Of a stretch of 64,000 bases of DNA, positions 26,970-36,208 are shown in pieces (the first letter of the stretch is position 1; each line of letters starts with the position of its first letter). The notes under the pieces were generated by a model. That model was given only the letters and a program-made list of their open reading frames with translations, was not told where the DNA came from and did no database searches. This DNA comes from Oscillospiraceae bacterium. GTDB lineage: Bacteria > Bacillota > Clostridia > Oscillospirales > Oscillospiraceae. Location: contig JAGFXR010000003.1 of the NCBI GenBank assembly GCA_017861365.1, positions 1-64,000 of the forward strand, written 5' to 3'. Made by a program: the position numbers and the translations under genes.

Positions 26970-27872
26970 TCACGCATGGCCATCGCCGTCTGTTTCGACC
27001 GAGCGGTAGTAGCGCATCCCGTTGGACACGGTCATGATGAGTGCGCCGCTGTCCAGTAAAAATTCCACGAAGGAGCGGACATTGCGCTCAAACAGCGCCG
27101 CCTTCTGGGGGGAGGAGGATAGAAGAGAGAATTGTCGGCAGACGGCGGAAGTGAGCTCGTCCATGGTCATGGGATGATCCGCCAGAGCGGCGATGCGGGC
27201 GGCACGATCACGAATCATGGCGGAATTACTGTCAATGAGGGAGGCGATTTCGTTGTACACGCCGCGGTGAGCCAGGATATACCGTGGGCAGGCGAGGCTT
27301 CGCAGGCGTTCCATGCTCTCCATGCAATGCCGCTGGGAGAAGGAGTAGGGGAGTTTGGCCGTGAAGTCATCCAGAAGCGCGTCGCCCACATAGCATATAT
27401 TGTCCGGGGTAATCAGGGAGATGTGGTCGGGGGAGTGGCCAGGCGTGTGGAGAATCTGAAATTCCGCACCGCAGAACAGAATGGAATCGTCGGTCCCGGA
27501 AATCAGAACATCCGCACGGCACACCATGGAACCCAGCTCGGCTGCCGTTGTGTCGGGGGAGAGCATAAAGAGATAGGCCTTTAAAGACAAAATGGAAGCG
27601 CACAGCCCCGCCTCTCCGAAGGGGAGTGCCAGGGGAATGCGGTATTTCTCCTGAAAATAGCGATGATTGGGGGAGTGGTCGTTGTGGATATGAGTGCCCA
27701 AAATCCCCACCGGCAGCAGCCCGGCGGTGTGCAGCGCGGCTTCAATGGCTCCGCGCTCCTCCTCCAGGCCGGTGTCCAGGAGGATACAATGGCCGCTGTC
27801 GGTTTTGTAGAGGGGAATCAGCTCATATCCTTCCAAAACCCACGTATTGCCCAGAACCTGCCTCAGCTTCAT
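26970..27872 (-). CDS. MBL-fold metallo-hydrolase
   Basis: Metallo-beta-lactamase-fold hydrolase, 300 residues. The metal motif is H61-x-H63-x-D65-H66 (THIHNDHS), followed by a third-ligand region HTPGHSPDHISL, an Asp ligand in VGDALLDDF and the late His in LAHRG. The C-terminal 80 residues form a helical extension. I use the ATG at 27872, which overlaps the mnmA stop (ATGA); an in-frame GTG at 27881 would add three residues. The substrate is unknown. The fold includes glyoxalase II, lactonases and RNases, and this one most resembles the glyoxalase-II-like group. Confidence 0.88.
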   Translation of the reverse strand: MKLRQVLGNTWVLEGYELIPLYKTDSGHCILLDTGLEEERGAIEAALHTAGLLPVGILGTHIHNDHSPNHRYFQEKYRIPLALPFGEAGLCASILSLKAYLFMLSPDTTAAELGSMVCRADVLISGTDDSILFCGAEFQILHTPGHSPDHISLITPDNICYVGDALLDDFTAKLPYSFSQRHCMESMERLRSLACPRYILAHRGVYNEIASLIDSNSAMIRDRAARIAALADHPMTMDELTSAVCRQFSLLSSSPQKAALFERNVRSFVEFLLDSGALIMTVSNGMRYYRSVETDGDGHA

Positions 27873-28888
27873 ACAATCCACCCGCTTCCCAGAACAAGGT
27901 CCCCCTGATAAAATACCGCCAGCTGTCCCGGTGTGGGAGCCCGGGCGGGCTGTACGGTTTCCACCAGGATGGAGCCATCGTGCTCCGGCGTGACGCGGGC
28001 GGGAAGCTCCTGCCTGGAGTGGCGAAAGCGTACCGTGACGTCAGCCGGCTCCGTCAGCCGCTCCACCGCAATCCAGTTTGGGGAGACGCACCGGGCCGTA
28101 TGGGTGAAAAGGTCGTCCCCAGCGGAGAGAACCACTTCATTGCACCCGGGACGAATGGCCGAGACAAACAGGCGGTGGGCGGCGGAAATGCCCAGACCCC
28201 GCCGCTGACCCAGGGTATAGTGATGAATGCCCTTGTGCCGCCCTAAAACAGCGCCCCGGCTGTCCACAAAGTCGCCGGGCGGCGGCGTGCCGCCCCGCCT
28301 GTCCAGCCAGCGGGCATAGTCCCCGTCGGGGATAAAGCAGATCTCCATACTGTCCGGCTTGTGAGCCACGTGGAGGCCGAGGATTTCAGCTTTGGCCCGG
28401 ACGGCGGTTTTTTCAAGCGCTCCCAGTGGGAACACAACTCGTTGAAGAACGGATTGGGGCAGCCGTGCCAGCATATAGGACTGGTCGTTTGCGGGCATGC
28501 CCTTGTACAGCAGGGCGCGGCCTCCGGTCTGACGGCTGACCTGGGCATAGTGCCCGGTGGCCACAAAATCGGTGCCCATCCGCTCCGCAGCCGCCAGAAG
28601 CGCAGGAAATTTCACCAGGGGATTGCATCGGGCGCAGGGCAGCGGGGTGCGACCGGCGAGATAATCCGCCGCGAAGGGAGCGCAGACATGCCGTTCCAGC
28701 GCGTCCCGGATATCCACGGTTTCAAAGGGCAGATCCATGCGATCCGCCAATGCCGCCGCGTCCTCGCCGGAGCCAAGACCGATATCCAGATACACACAGC
28801 GCACGTTGTAACGCTCCTTGAGCAGCGCCGCGCTGACGGCGGAGTCCACACCGCCGGAAAGACCCAGAATCACGGTTTGCTTCGTCAT
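27869..28888 (-). CDS. mnmA: tRNA-specific 2-thiouridylase MnmA
   Basis: Thiolates U34 at C2 in Lys, Glu and Gln tRNAs. 339 residues. The PP-loop SGGVDS is at residues 11-16 and the catalytic cysteine pair is C88 ([10 protein letters not shown]) and C184 ([10 protein letters not shown]). The [27 protein letters not shown] region (about 205-231) and a C-terminal beta-barrel follow. It overlaps mnmG by four bases and the metallo-hydrolase by four, so the three are one translational unit. Pairing of mnmG and mnmA is meaningful because both modify the same wobble uridine. Confidence 0.95.
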   Translation of the reverse strand: MTKQTVILGLSGGVDSAVSAALLKERYNVRCVYLDIGLGSGEDAAALADRMDLPFETVDIRDALERHVCAPFAADYLAGRTPLPCARCNPLVKFPALLAAAERMGTDFVATGHYAQVSRQTGGRALLYKGMPANDQSYMLARLPQSVLQRVVFPLGALEKTAVRAKAEILGLHVAHKPDSMEICFIPDGDYARWLDRRGGTPPPGDFVDSRGAVLGRHKGIHHYTLGQRRGLGISAAHRLFVSAIRPGCNEVVLSAGDDLFTHTARCVSPNWIAVERLTEPADVTVRFRHSRQELPARVTPEHDGSILVETVQPARAPTPGQLAVFYQGDLVLGSGWIV

Positions 28889-30753
28889 GCTTCCTTCTCC
28901 AAATAAATCATCAGCGCCGCAAGGTCGGCGGGGGAGACACCAGAGATGCGGGAGGCCTGCCCCAGATTCAGAGGCCTGATCTGATTGAGCTTCTGCCGTG
29001 CCTCCAGCCGCAGACCGTGGATGCCGCCGTATTCCAGCTCCGGAGGAAGGGCGCGGTGCTCCAGCTTCTTCATTTCCTCTACCTGGCGGGACTGCCGCTG
29101 GATATAGCCCGCGTATTTCACCGAAATTTCCACCTGTTGCGCGGCGGCGGGAGACAGCGGGGGCCGTTCGGCGTCAAAAGGAGCCAGATCGTCATAGGTG
29201 ACGGGGGGACGGCGAAGCAGGTCGGCGAGCCGAGCCCCAGACCGAACGGGGCTCTCGCCCCGGCGTTCCATCAAATCGTCCAGCTCCGGAGAGGGAGCAA
29301 CGCCGGCACGCTCCAGGCGCTCCATTTCCCGGTTCACTTGTTGGTACTTCTCCAAAACAGCCTCATATCGCGCCTGGGGGATCAGGCCGATCCGGTAGCC
29401 TGTGGGCGTGAGCCGCAGGTCGGCGTTGTCCTGCCGGTGGAGCAGGCGGTACTCGGTGCGGGAGGTCATCATCCGGTAAGGCTCGTTGGTGCCCTTGGTG
29501 ACCAGATCGTCAATGAGCACACCGATGTAGCCGCAGGCGCGATCCAAAATCATGGGTGGCCTGCCCAGCAGCTTCAGGGCGGCGTTGATCCCCGCGACGA
29601 GTCCCTGGGCGGCGGCCTCCTCGTAACCGGAGGAGCCGTTAAACTGCCCCGCGCCATAAAGCCCTGACACCTTTTTGCACTCTAGGGTGGGGAGCAGCTC
29701 CGTAGGATCCAGACAGTCATACTCGATGGCGTAGGCCGGGCGGGTCATCTCCGCATGCTCCAGCCCTCCGATGGTGTGGAGCATCTCAAGCTGTACCTCC
29801 TCCGGCAGGGAGGAGGAGAAGCCCTGAATGTACAGCTCTTCGGTATTGAGACCCATGGGTTCGATAAACAATTGATGTCGGGGCTTGTCCGCGAAGCGGA
29901 CGACCTTGTCCTCAATGGAAGGGCAGTACCGGGGACCGACACCTTCAATCACGCCGGAGAACAGGGGAGAGCGGTGCAGGTTGGAACGGATCACCTGATG
30001 GGTGGCGGCGTTGGTGTAAGTCAGATGGCAGACGGCGCGGTTTTCCGGCAGCTGCAGGGTCTCAAAAGAGAAGGGAATGGCGTCCGCTTCGCCCTCCTGC
30101 AACTCCATCTTGGAAAAATCCACCGAGCGGGCGTTGACCCGGGGTGGCGTGCCTGTTTTAAACCGCCGCAGGGAGAGACCGAGACTCCGCAGGGAAGCGG
30201 TGAGCTCGGTGGCTGCCGCCAGTCCGTCGGGGCCGCTCTGACGGGTGACCTCTCCCATGATGGTTCGCCCGCCCAGATAGGTGCCGGAGCAGATGATGGC
30301 CGCGCGGACGCAGTAGACAGCGCCGGTGGCGGTTTTGACGCCCGAGACCGCGCCGTTCTCCGTGAGCAGCTCCGTGACCTCCGCCTGCTTGACGCTCAGG
30401 CGCTCCTGGCGCTCCAGAGCCAGCTTCATCTGTTCCTGATAACGGCGGCGGTCCGCCTGCGCCCGCAGGGACCAGACCGCCGGGCCTTTGCCCCGGTTGA
30501 GCAGGCGGTACTGGATACAGGCATCGTCCGCCGCCCGGGCCATTTCGCCGCCCAGCGCATCGATCTCCCGGACGAGATGACCCTTGCCGGTACCGCCGAT
30601 GGCGGGATTGCAGGGCATGTTGCCCACGGCATCCAGATTGACGGTGAAGCACACGGCGGAGAGCCCCAGCCGGGCTGCGGCGAGAGCGGCCTCAATACCT
30701 GCGTGACCCGCGCCGATCACCGCGATATCAAATTGTCCGGCGAAAAAATCCAT
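28885..30753 (-). CDS. mnmG: tRNA U34 carboxymethylaminomethyl enzyme MnmG (GidA)
   Basis: FAD enzyme that, with MnmE, makes cmnm5U34 in tRNA. 622 residues is typical. The dinucleotide-binding motif [19 protein letters not shown] starts near residue 12, followed by [26 protein letters not shown], the [14 protein letters not shown] cysteine region, [15 protein letters not shown], and the C-terminal helical tRNA/MnmE domain ending [20 protein letters not shown]. It starts 29 bases after the terminator of the upstream helicase gene, so transcription probably depends on partial readthrough or a promoter inside that gene. Confidence 0.97.
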   Translation of the reverse strand: MDFFAGQFDIAVIGAGHAGIEAALAAARLGLSAVCFTVNLDAVGNMPCNPAIGGTGKGHLVREIDALGGEMARAADDACIQYRLLNRGKGPAVWSLRAQADRRRYQEQMKLALERQERLSVKQAEVTELLTENGAVSGVKTATGAVYCVRAAIICSGTYLGGRTIMGEVTRQSGPDGLAAATELTASLRSLGLSLRRFKTGTPPRVNARSVDFSKMELQEGEADAIPFSFETLQLPENRAVCHLTYTNAATHQVIRSNLHRSPLFSGVIEGVGPRYCPSIEDKVVRFADKPRHQLFIEPMGLNTEELYIQGFSSSLPEEVQLEMLHTIGGLEHAEMTRPAYAIEYDCLDPTELLPTLECKKVSGLYGAGQFNGSSGYEEAAAQGLVAGINAALKLLGRPPMILDRACGYIGVLIDDLVTKGTNEPYRMMTSRTEYRLLHRQDNADLRLTPTGYRIGLIPQARYEAVLEKYQQVNREMERLERAGVAPSPELDDLMERRGESPVRSGARLADLLRRPPVTYDDLAPFDAERPPLSPAAAQQVEISVKYAGYIQRQSRQVEEMKKLEHRALPPELEYGGIHGLRLEARQKLNQIRPLNLGQASRISGVSPADLAALMIYLEKEA

Positions 30754-30782
30754 ACTAACACCTGATGTCTGTCAATGAAATG

Positions 30783-30816
30783 AAAAAGCAGAAGGGGCGG
30801 GCATATGCCCAGCCCC
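30783..30816 (-). terminator. Terminator after the second DEAD-box helicase
   Basis: On the minus strand GGGGC(T)GGGC, loop ATAT, GCCCGCCCC, followed by TTCTGCTTTTT. A one-base bulge and a broken T run suggest partial termination, leaving readthrough into mnmG. Confidence 0.6.
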
Positions 30817-30910
30817 CACGATGGTCAACCAACTCCGCTGGGGCATGAAAGCCTCCCAGAGGTGCTGCGGCGCAAATGGCAAGAAAGGAAGCGCATCCCG
30901 TCCGCGCCGA

Positions 30911-32563
30911 TCAGTCCTCGTTCCAGTAGTAGGGCTTCATCAGACTCTCTTGCTCGGTGGAGTCCTTCTGAGAGGATTGGGGCGCGGCGGCACGGGAGGG
31001 GCCGCGTCCTTGGGGACGGGAACCTCTGCGCTGGGGCTTCACAGCTGAAACAGGTGCGGGCTGCCGCCGTTCTCCGCCGGGAGCCGGGGTTCTGCGCTGG
31101 GTGGTATGCTTGGCCGGAGAAGCCGCTTTTTGTGCCGGAGCGGCAGAGGGCGCGCGGGGCGCCAGCAGACGCGCGGTAGCATCCATCACGCGGTCGGAGG
31201 AGAGGGGATCGGGGCGGGAAAACTCCGTATTGGGCAGGGATGACGGCTGAGAGGCGGCTTGCTTTGGACGGGATTGCCGCTGCCGTTTCTCCTGGGGGCG
31301 GGCGCCCGGCTGCGGCTCCTGCTGTGCGGGCTTGGAACGTTCAGAGGCTTGTTTGGCGGGCTTGGCGGAGGGCCGTCCCGTCTGGGCGCGGGGGGTACGG
31401 GGAACGCGGGGTTCCTTTTTCTCCACTTCAAAAACCTCCATCGGATAAGCGTGCTGCTCGATCACGGGAAGCGCCCGTCCCAGCAGCGTTTCAATGGACT
31501 TTAGATATACCTTTTCTCCGAAATCGCAGAATGTGATAGCGGTTCCCTCGTGTCCGGCGCGCCCGGTGCGGCCAATCCGGTGGACGTAGGTTTCGGGAAC
31601 CTCGGGCAGGTTATAGTTGAAGACGTGGGACAGCTCGTCGATGTCGATGCCGCGGGCGGCGATATCGGTGGCGACCAGAACCTTGACCCGGCCCAATTTG
31701 AAATCGGCCAGCGCCTGCTGGCGGGCGGTCTGAGATTTGTTCCCGTGGATGGCGGTGGCGGCGATGCCGCAACGAAGCAGTTCATCGGCAATGCGGTTCG
31801 CACCGTGCTTGGTGCGGGAAAATACAAGAGCGTTTTTCACCTCAGGCTGGGACACAAGCTCTGCCAGTAGCCTGCCTTTGTTCACCTTGTCGATGAAATA
31901 GACCGATTGCCGGATGACCTCCACCGGGGAGGAGACGGGATCGACCGCAACCTTGACGGGACTGTGCAGCAGGGAGTCCACCAGCTCCATGATCTCCGGC
32001 GACATGGTGGCGGAGAAAAACAGGGTCTGCTTTTGCTTAGGCAGCACGGTCAGAATGCGGCGGACGTCGTGAATAAAGCCCATGTCCAGCATCCGGTCGG
32101 CCTCATCCAGGACAAAAATTTCAATGCGGGACAGGTCGAGCAGCTTCTGTGACTGCAAATCCAGCAGACGGCCGGGAGTGGCAACCAGAATATCCAGTCC
32201 GGCCTGAATACTATTTACCTGAGAGGCTTGACCCACGCCGCCGAAAATGACAGCGGAGCGGAGGGAAAGCAGGTTGCCGTAAGCCAGAAAGCACTCCTGA
32301 ATTTGGAGCGCCAGCTCCCGGGTGGGAGTGAGCACCAGCGCGCGGATGTGCCTCGGCTTGGGAATGGATGCGGAGAGTCGCTGCAGGATGGGAACGGAAA
32401 AGGCGCAGGTTTTTCCTGTTCCGGTTTGGGCGCAGCCCAGTACATCTAAGCCGCGCAGGGCAGGCGGAATCGCACCGCGCTGTATGGGAGTGGGCGTTTC
32501 GTAGCCCTGAGATTCCAGCGCGGCGGTAATTTGGGGCAGCAGCCCCAGTTCGGAAAAATTCAT
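30911..32563 (-). CDS. DEAD-box RNA helicase with basic C-terminal tail (RhlE/CshA-like)
   Basis: 550 residues. The helicase core occupies about 1-375: Q motif GYETPTPIQ, Walker A AQTGTGKT (residues 44-51), PTRELALQ, DEADRMLDMGF, FSATMSPEI, VLVATDIAARGIDIDEL and YVHRIGRTGRAG. The remaining 170 residues are a low-complexity tail rich in P, R, K, Q and S, expected to bind RNA non-specifically, as in RhlE-type enzymes. ATG start, four bases after aroK. It differs strongly from the tail-less helicase at 9431-10609. Confidence 0.94.
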   Translation of the reverse strand: MNFSELGLLPQITAALESQGYETPTPIQRGAIPPALRGLDVLGCAQTGTGKTCAFSVPILQRLSASIPKPRHIRALVLTPTRELALQIQECFLAYGNLLSLRSAVIFGGVGQASQVNSIQAGLDILVATPGRLLDLQSQKLLDLSRIEIFVLDEADRMLDMGFIHDVRRILTVLPKQKQTLFFSATMSPEIMELVDSLLHSPVKVAVDPVSSPVEVIRQSVYFIDKVNKGRLLAELVSQPEVKNALVFSRTKHGANRIADELLRCGIAATAIHGNKSQTARQQALADFKLGRVKVLVATDIAARGIDIDELSHVFNYNLPEVPETYVHRIGRTGRAGHEGTAITFCDFGEKVYLKSIETLLGRALPVIEQHAYPMEVFEVEKKEPRVPRTPRAQTGRPSAKPAKQASERSKPAQQEPQPGARPQEKRQRQSRPKQAASQPSSLPNTEFSRPDPLSSDRVMDATARLLAPRAPSAAPAQKAASPAKHTTQRRTPAPGGERRQPAPVSAVKPQRRGSRPQGRGPSRAAAPQSSQKDSTEQESLMKPYYWNED

Positions 32564-32567
32564 TGTG

Positions 32568-33077
32568 TCATTCCTTTTTGAAATGTTGTAACGCGAGAAG
32601 AACGGCTGAAACCGTCTGTTCCAGAGTTTGCCCGTCTGATGTCACGGTCATGTCGGCGTAGCGCTCGTAGAGGGGGGCGCGGTATTCATAAAGCTCCTTC
32701 AGGGTCTGCCCGGGAGACATGGCGATGCCCCGCGTCTGGATATTGTCCAGCCGCTGGGTGAGTGTGTCGAGGGTTAGCCGGAGGTAAATCACCGGACCCA
32801 GAGTATTGAGGTGCTCCATAGCGGCTGCGCGGCAGACGCAGCTTCCGCCCGGGGATATCACGCAGGAGGCCGGTGTCAGAGAGCGGATGGCGTCAGCCTC
32901 CGCATCCAGAAAGGCCTCAAGACCCATCCGGTCCAGAATATCCTGAAGCAATGCGCCATACCGCTGCTGCAAGATCAGATCGGTATCAATGAAATCCTTG
33001 CCCAGCGCCTTGGCCAAAAGCACGCCGACGGTGCTTTTACCAGAACCGGGCATTCCGATGAGGGTTATGGTGTTCAC
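32568..33077 (-). CDS. aroK: Shikimate kinase
   Basis: Phosphorylates shikimate to shikimate-3-phosphate on the route to aromatic amino acids. 169 residues when started at the GTG at 33077 (MNTITLIGMPGSGKST), which has AAGGAG seven bases upstream; a frame open further upstream adds an unlikely extension. Walker A GMPGSGKST is at residues 8-16, FIDTDLIL supplies the DxD metal/shikimate site near residue 32, and SPGGS near 79 is the shikimate-contact loop. Confidence 0.93.
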   Translation of the reverse strand: MNTITLIGMPGSGKSTVGVLLAKALGKDFIDTDLILQQRYGALLQDILDRMGLEAFLDAEADAIRSLTPASCVISPGGSCVCRAAAMEHLNTLGPVIYLRLTLDTLTQRLDNIQTRGIAMSPGQTLKELYEYRAPLYERYADMTVTSDGQTLEQTVSAVLLALQHFKKE

Positions 33078-33110
33078 ATGGAGACTCCTTAGCGCATTTA
33101 ATGACAAATC

Positions 33111-33139
33111 ATTATAACAGAAAAAAAGAGGCAAAGCAA
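33111..33139 (-). promoter_or_regulatory. Promoter of aroK and helicase
   Basis: Minus strand: TTGCTT (33139-33134), a 17-base spacer, and TATAAT (33116-33111) with an extended TGT. The leader is about 25-30 bases. Confidence 0.7.
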
Positions 33140-33206
33140 GAAAAAAGCGCCGCACCAAGTGAACTCCGTTGAGGAAAGAAATTCCTGCCGCGCGGATGAG
33201 AGTCGG

Positions 33207-33791
33207 TCAGTCGGTCACGCGCTCCAAAAAGTAGCTGGCTTCCATATCGGCGGTGGCCAGGGCAAAGGCGAGGGGATATTGCTGAAGCGCCTGACCCACC
33301 AAACGGGTGTCCTCCGTGCCGGAAAAACCCATGTGCCAGCGGATGGCCATGGCCTCCTCACGGGACAGACGGAGAAAGCCGTTCACGATGTAAACCGATT
33401 TTTCCCCGTGGCCGTAAGGCAGTGGATCGTCAAAATGAAAAGTGGGAACAGAGGTCCACTTTCCGTCGGCGCCTTTGACGTTGCGGGTGCCCGGTTTGTA
33501 GCAGCCGATTTTACAGGCATCATGGAGCAGGGAGACCAGCGCCACGGTTTCCTCCGGGTAATCCAGTCCGTAAAGCTCCCGTGCCCGTTCCCGGGCGAGA
33601 TAGTCGTGCAGGCAGTGGTAGACGTTCACACTGTGGTCGCACAGACCGCCCGGGTAGGAGCCGTGGAAACGGGCGGAGGCGGGGGCGGTGAAAAAATCAC
33701 TTTTATTTTCCAGATAATCCAGAAGGGCGGCGGAGCCTTCCCGGAGAATATAGGTCTGAAACAGTTCAATAAACTCTTCCTTGGCGGACAT
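33207..33791 (-). CDS. HD-domain protein (putative phosphohydrolase)
   Basis: 194 residues. HD-superfamily pattern: first His in CDHSVNVYHCL (about 60-70), the HD pair in LLHDACKIGCY (about 91-101), and later His residues in RWHMGFSG. This is the compact form often annotated as an HD-domain hydrolase in Clostridia. No partner domain is seen. The ATG at 33791 is preceded by GAGGAGG with ideal spacing; in-frame codons upstream lack a site. It stands alone between AT-rich spacers, and the substrate is unknown. Confidence 0.82.
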   Translation of the reverse strand: MSAKEEFIELFQTYILREGSAALLDYLENKSDFFTAPASARFHGSYPGGLCDHSVNVYHCLHDYLARERARELYGLDYPEETVALVSLLHDACKIGCYKPGTRNVKGADGKWTSVPTFHFDDPLPYGHGEKSVYIVNGFLRLSREEAMAIRWHMGFSGTEDTRLVGQALQQYPLAFALATADMEASYFLERVTD

Positions 33792-33986
33792 ACGGAACCT
33801 CCTCATGCTGAGACTCAATGATAATATCCATCATACCATAGGAACAGGCGTTTGTACAGATACAGCGCGGGAAGAATGAGCCTGCCCCGCAAACCGCGCT
33901 CCAAGGTTAGACGGTATGGCAAACGGCTCAAAATGGCGCCTGTAAACTGCGTGCAGGGCGTGGATCAATATATTATATAATAATGA

Positions 33987-34029
33987 GAGCTCGTTCAGGA
34001 TGCCAATGATGACAATCCCGAACAAGCTC
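33987..34029 (-). terminator. Possible terminator of the reductase operon
   Basis: A 10-base inverted repeat with one mismatch (33987-33996 and 34020-34029), followed on the minus strand by TCATTATTATAT. The T run is poor. The rest of 33792-34074 shows no gene. Confidence 0.35.
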
Positions 34030-34074
34030 GTGTGAATTGTTTAAAATACGCTGAATTCTGTACAAGCCGGCTTT

Positions 34075-36123
34075 TTAAAGAGAAATCGCCTGACCGTAAG
34101 CGGAGCGCATGGCCCGCTGCACGTTTGCGACCTTTTCACAGTCGCCCAGCACCATCATGCGGGGCGCCACACCGGCAAATTCCATGGCCTCGGCCGCCAG
34201 CGGCCTGGAACCGATGGATACCAGAACATCGCCGCAGGTGATTTTATGGGCTTCGCCCCGGTGATCCGTGAAATTCACGCCGTCGGGATCAATCGACGTA
34301 ACCCGCACACCGCACTGGAACCGGAAGTTGGGCTGATTCCGCCAATAATTATGCACCATATTTTTGTAATGGGCATGGGGCGCGTCGGCGATGAGCTCGG
34401 GCAGTATCTCCAGAACGGTCACCTTTTTCCCCAGCTCACAGAGATACAGCGCCGTTTCAACGCCAATTTCGCCGCCGCCCACCATGACGAGCTCATCGGC
34501 CAGCTGACCTTCCATGGTTCCGTAAATCTGAGACGCAAAATGCACATTGGGTCCATCAATGCCGGGAAGCGGAGGTGCTGTCGGCGTGCTGCCGACGGCA
34601 ATGGCCACCACGTCATACTGCTCCGCCTTCAGCAGCTCAGGCGTCGCCTTGGTATTCAGACGGACATCCACTCCGAACTTCTCCATCCGCCCGATCATAA
34701 AGTTTTTAAACTGCTTCAGCGGCCATTTGAATGTGGCGTAATCGGCGTGCTTGAGCTGTCCGCCCAGGCTGTCCGTGGCTTCATACAGAGTGACGGTATG
34801 GCCGTTTTCAGCCGCAACCTGTGCAAATTCCAGGCCGGCGGGGCCTCCGCCCACCACGGCGACCTTCAAATGCTGTCCGGTCGGTACCGCCATCCGCTCC
34901 AGCTTGTCCTCCAACCCTATTTTGGGATTGACCGAACAGATGGAGCGCCACATATCCCTGCCGTTTGGCACATGGCACTTGTTGCAGCGGATGCAGGGTA
35001 CCACGTCCTCGTCCCGGCCTTCCAGCACCAGCTTGCCATAGTCCGAGTTGTTAATCCAGCTTCTTGCCATATAAATCAAGTCGGCAGAGCCGTCTTCCAC
35101 CGCTTGATTGGCCCAGGCGATATCCTGGAATCCGGCTGACGCTCCAACCACCATGTTCAAACCTAATTCATGGACTGTGCGGGTGACGCGCGCCATATCA
35201 TTGAGATAGGGTGTGGGCATCTCTTCTGTGGAGGTAAAGCCGAGGGGATGCTGGGGGTCCATTTCGCCAGACCGCAGATGGATGATGTCAATGAGGCCAT
35301 TGGCCATTTTGCAGAACTCGATGGTGTCTTCCACGGTGTAACCGCCCTCTGGCTCGCTCACTGAATAGACAATTTCCAGGGGCACGTAGTTTCCAACCGC
35401 AGCGCGGATTCCACGGAAAATCTCCAGCATAAAACGGCTGCGGTTTTCCACCGAGCCACCGTACTCATCCGTACGGTGATTGGTCAGGGGCGAGAGGAAT
35501 CTCGCGTGGGGAGAATGCCGATAGCAGCAATGGACGCTGATGATATCAAACCCAAGGCGAACCAGATCGCACGCCTCTGTCGCGGCGTTTTTGATGTAGT
35601 TGTCCATCATTTCCCGGGTAACGGTGCTCACGTCCATGCTCATGGGGGAGTCGTCCTCGGCGGAGCGCTGGCGGTCAGTTTCCGTGCACTCCGGCTCTCT
35701 GGGGCCGCCCGGCAGAGGAGGCATGGGCATATCCTTGGGCGGCTTGCCGTCGGGGAAAAACCATCCCGGGCTGGACATGAGGTAGCCGGTTATCTTCGCG
35801 CCGTAGAAGTGGACGCTGTCCACCAGCTGGCACAGATAGTTCTGGCAGGTATAATCCTCAATGTCAAATAAGTTGAAATGTCCCGGAGGGTTGTCGATGG
35901 ATCTGCCCGGAAACGGAATTTCATCCTTATGGAAATGGTTGATCGCAATGGTGGCGGCGCCGCTTTTCGCGCGGTTGGCAAAGTGGGAGATCACTTTTTC
36001 TGTGGGGTGATCCTGCGTTCCCTGGAGGAAGTGGGGTGTGGAGGGACTGGACATCATACGGTTGCGAAGAATGGTATTTCTAATCTGGATGGGGCTGAGC
36101 AGAGCCTGATATTTGTGGGGCAT
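34075..36123 (-). CDS. Old-yellow-enzyme-type reductase with FMN, [4Fe-4S] and FAD domains
   Basis: 682 residues, in the family of 2,4-dienoyl-CoA reductase, bile-acid BaiCD/BaiH and clostridial enoate reductases. An N-terminal TIM barrel for FMN (to about 375) has FLSPLTNHRTDEYGGSVENR. A four-cysteine cluster site follows (C377, C380, C383, C396). The C-terminal FAD/NAD(P) part starts with VAVVGGGPAGLEFAQ, and has a second Rossmann motif MVGGGEIGVETALYL. ATG at 36123 behind AAAGGAGGT. It is the last gene after oppA, so its substrate may be delivered or produced by the transporter operon. BaiCD-like, cinnamate-reductase-like or another enoate function cannot be separated by eye. Confidence 0.9.
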   Translation of the reverse strand: MPHKYQALLSPIQIRNTILRNRMMSSPSTPHFLQGTQDHPTEKVISHFANRAKSGAATIAINHFHKDEIPFPGRSIDNPPGHFNLFDIEDYTCQNYLCQLVDSVHFYGAKITGYLMSSPGWFFPDGKPPKDMPMPPLPGGPREPECTETDRQRSAEDDSPMSMDVSTVTREMMDNYIKNAATEACDLVRLGFDIISVHCCYRHSPHARFLSPLTNHRTDEYGGSVENRSRFMLEIFRGIRAAVGNYVPLEIVYSVSEPEGGYTVEDTIEFCKMANGLIDIIHLRSGEMDPQHPLGFTSTEEMPTPYLNDMARVTRTVHELGLNMVVGASAGFQDIAWANQAVEDGSADLIYMARSWINNSDYGKLVLEGRDEDVVPCIRCNKCHVPNGRDMWRSICSVNPKIGLEDKLERMAVPTGQHLKVAVVGGGPAGLEFAQVAAENGHTVTLYEATDSLGGQLKHADYATFKWPLKQFKNFMIGRMEKFGVDVRLNTKATPELLKAEQYDVVAIAVGSTPTAPPLPGIDGPNVHFASQIYGTMEGQLADELVMVGGGEIGVETALYLCELGKKVTVLEILPELIADAPHAHYKNMVHNYWRNQPNFRFQCGVRVTSIDPDGVNFTDHRGEAHKITCGDVLVSIGSRPLAAEAMEFAGVAPRMMVLGDCEKVANVQRAMRSAYGQAISL

Positions 36124-36150
36124 GGGTAATACCTCCTTTAGTGGTTCGTG

Positions 36151-36178
36151 GATACGGGCGGCATCAGCCGCCCGTATC
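36151..36178 (-). other. Perfect hairpin between oppA and the reductase gene
   Basis: A 12-base perfect stem with a 4-base loop (36151-36162 and 36167-36178) and no T run. It lies in the 85-base gap after oppA. Such hairpins often stabilise the 3' end of a highly expressed binding-protein message; that role here is inference. Confidence 0.7.
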
Positions 36179-36208
36179 GTTGCTCCCATGTGCTTCTGAT
36201 CGCTGCCA

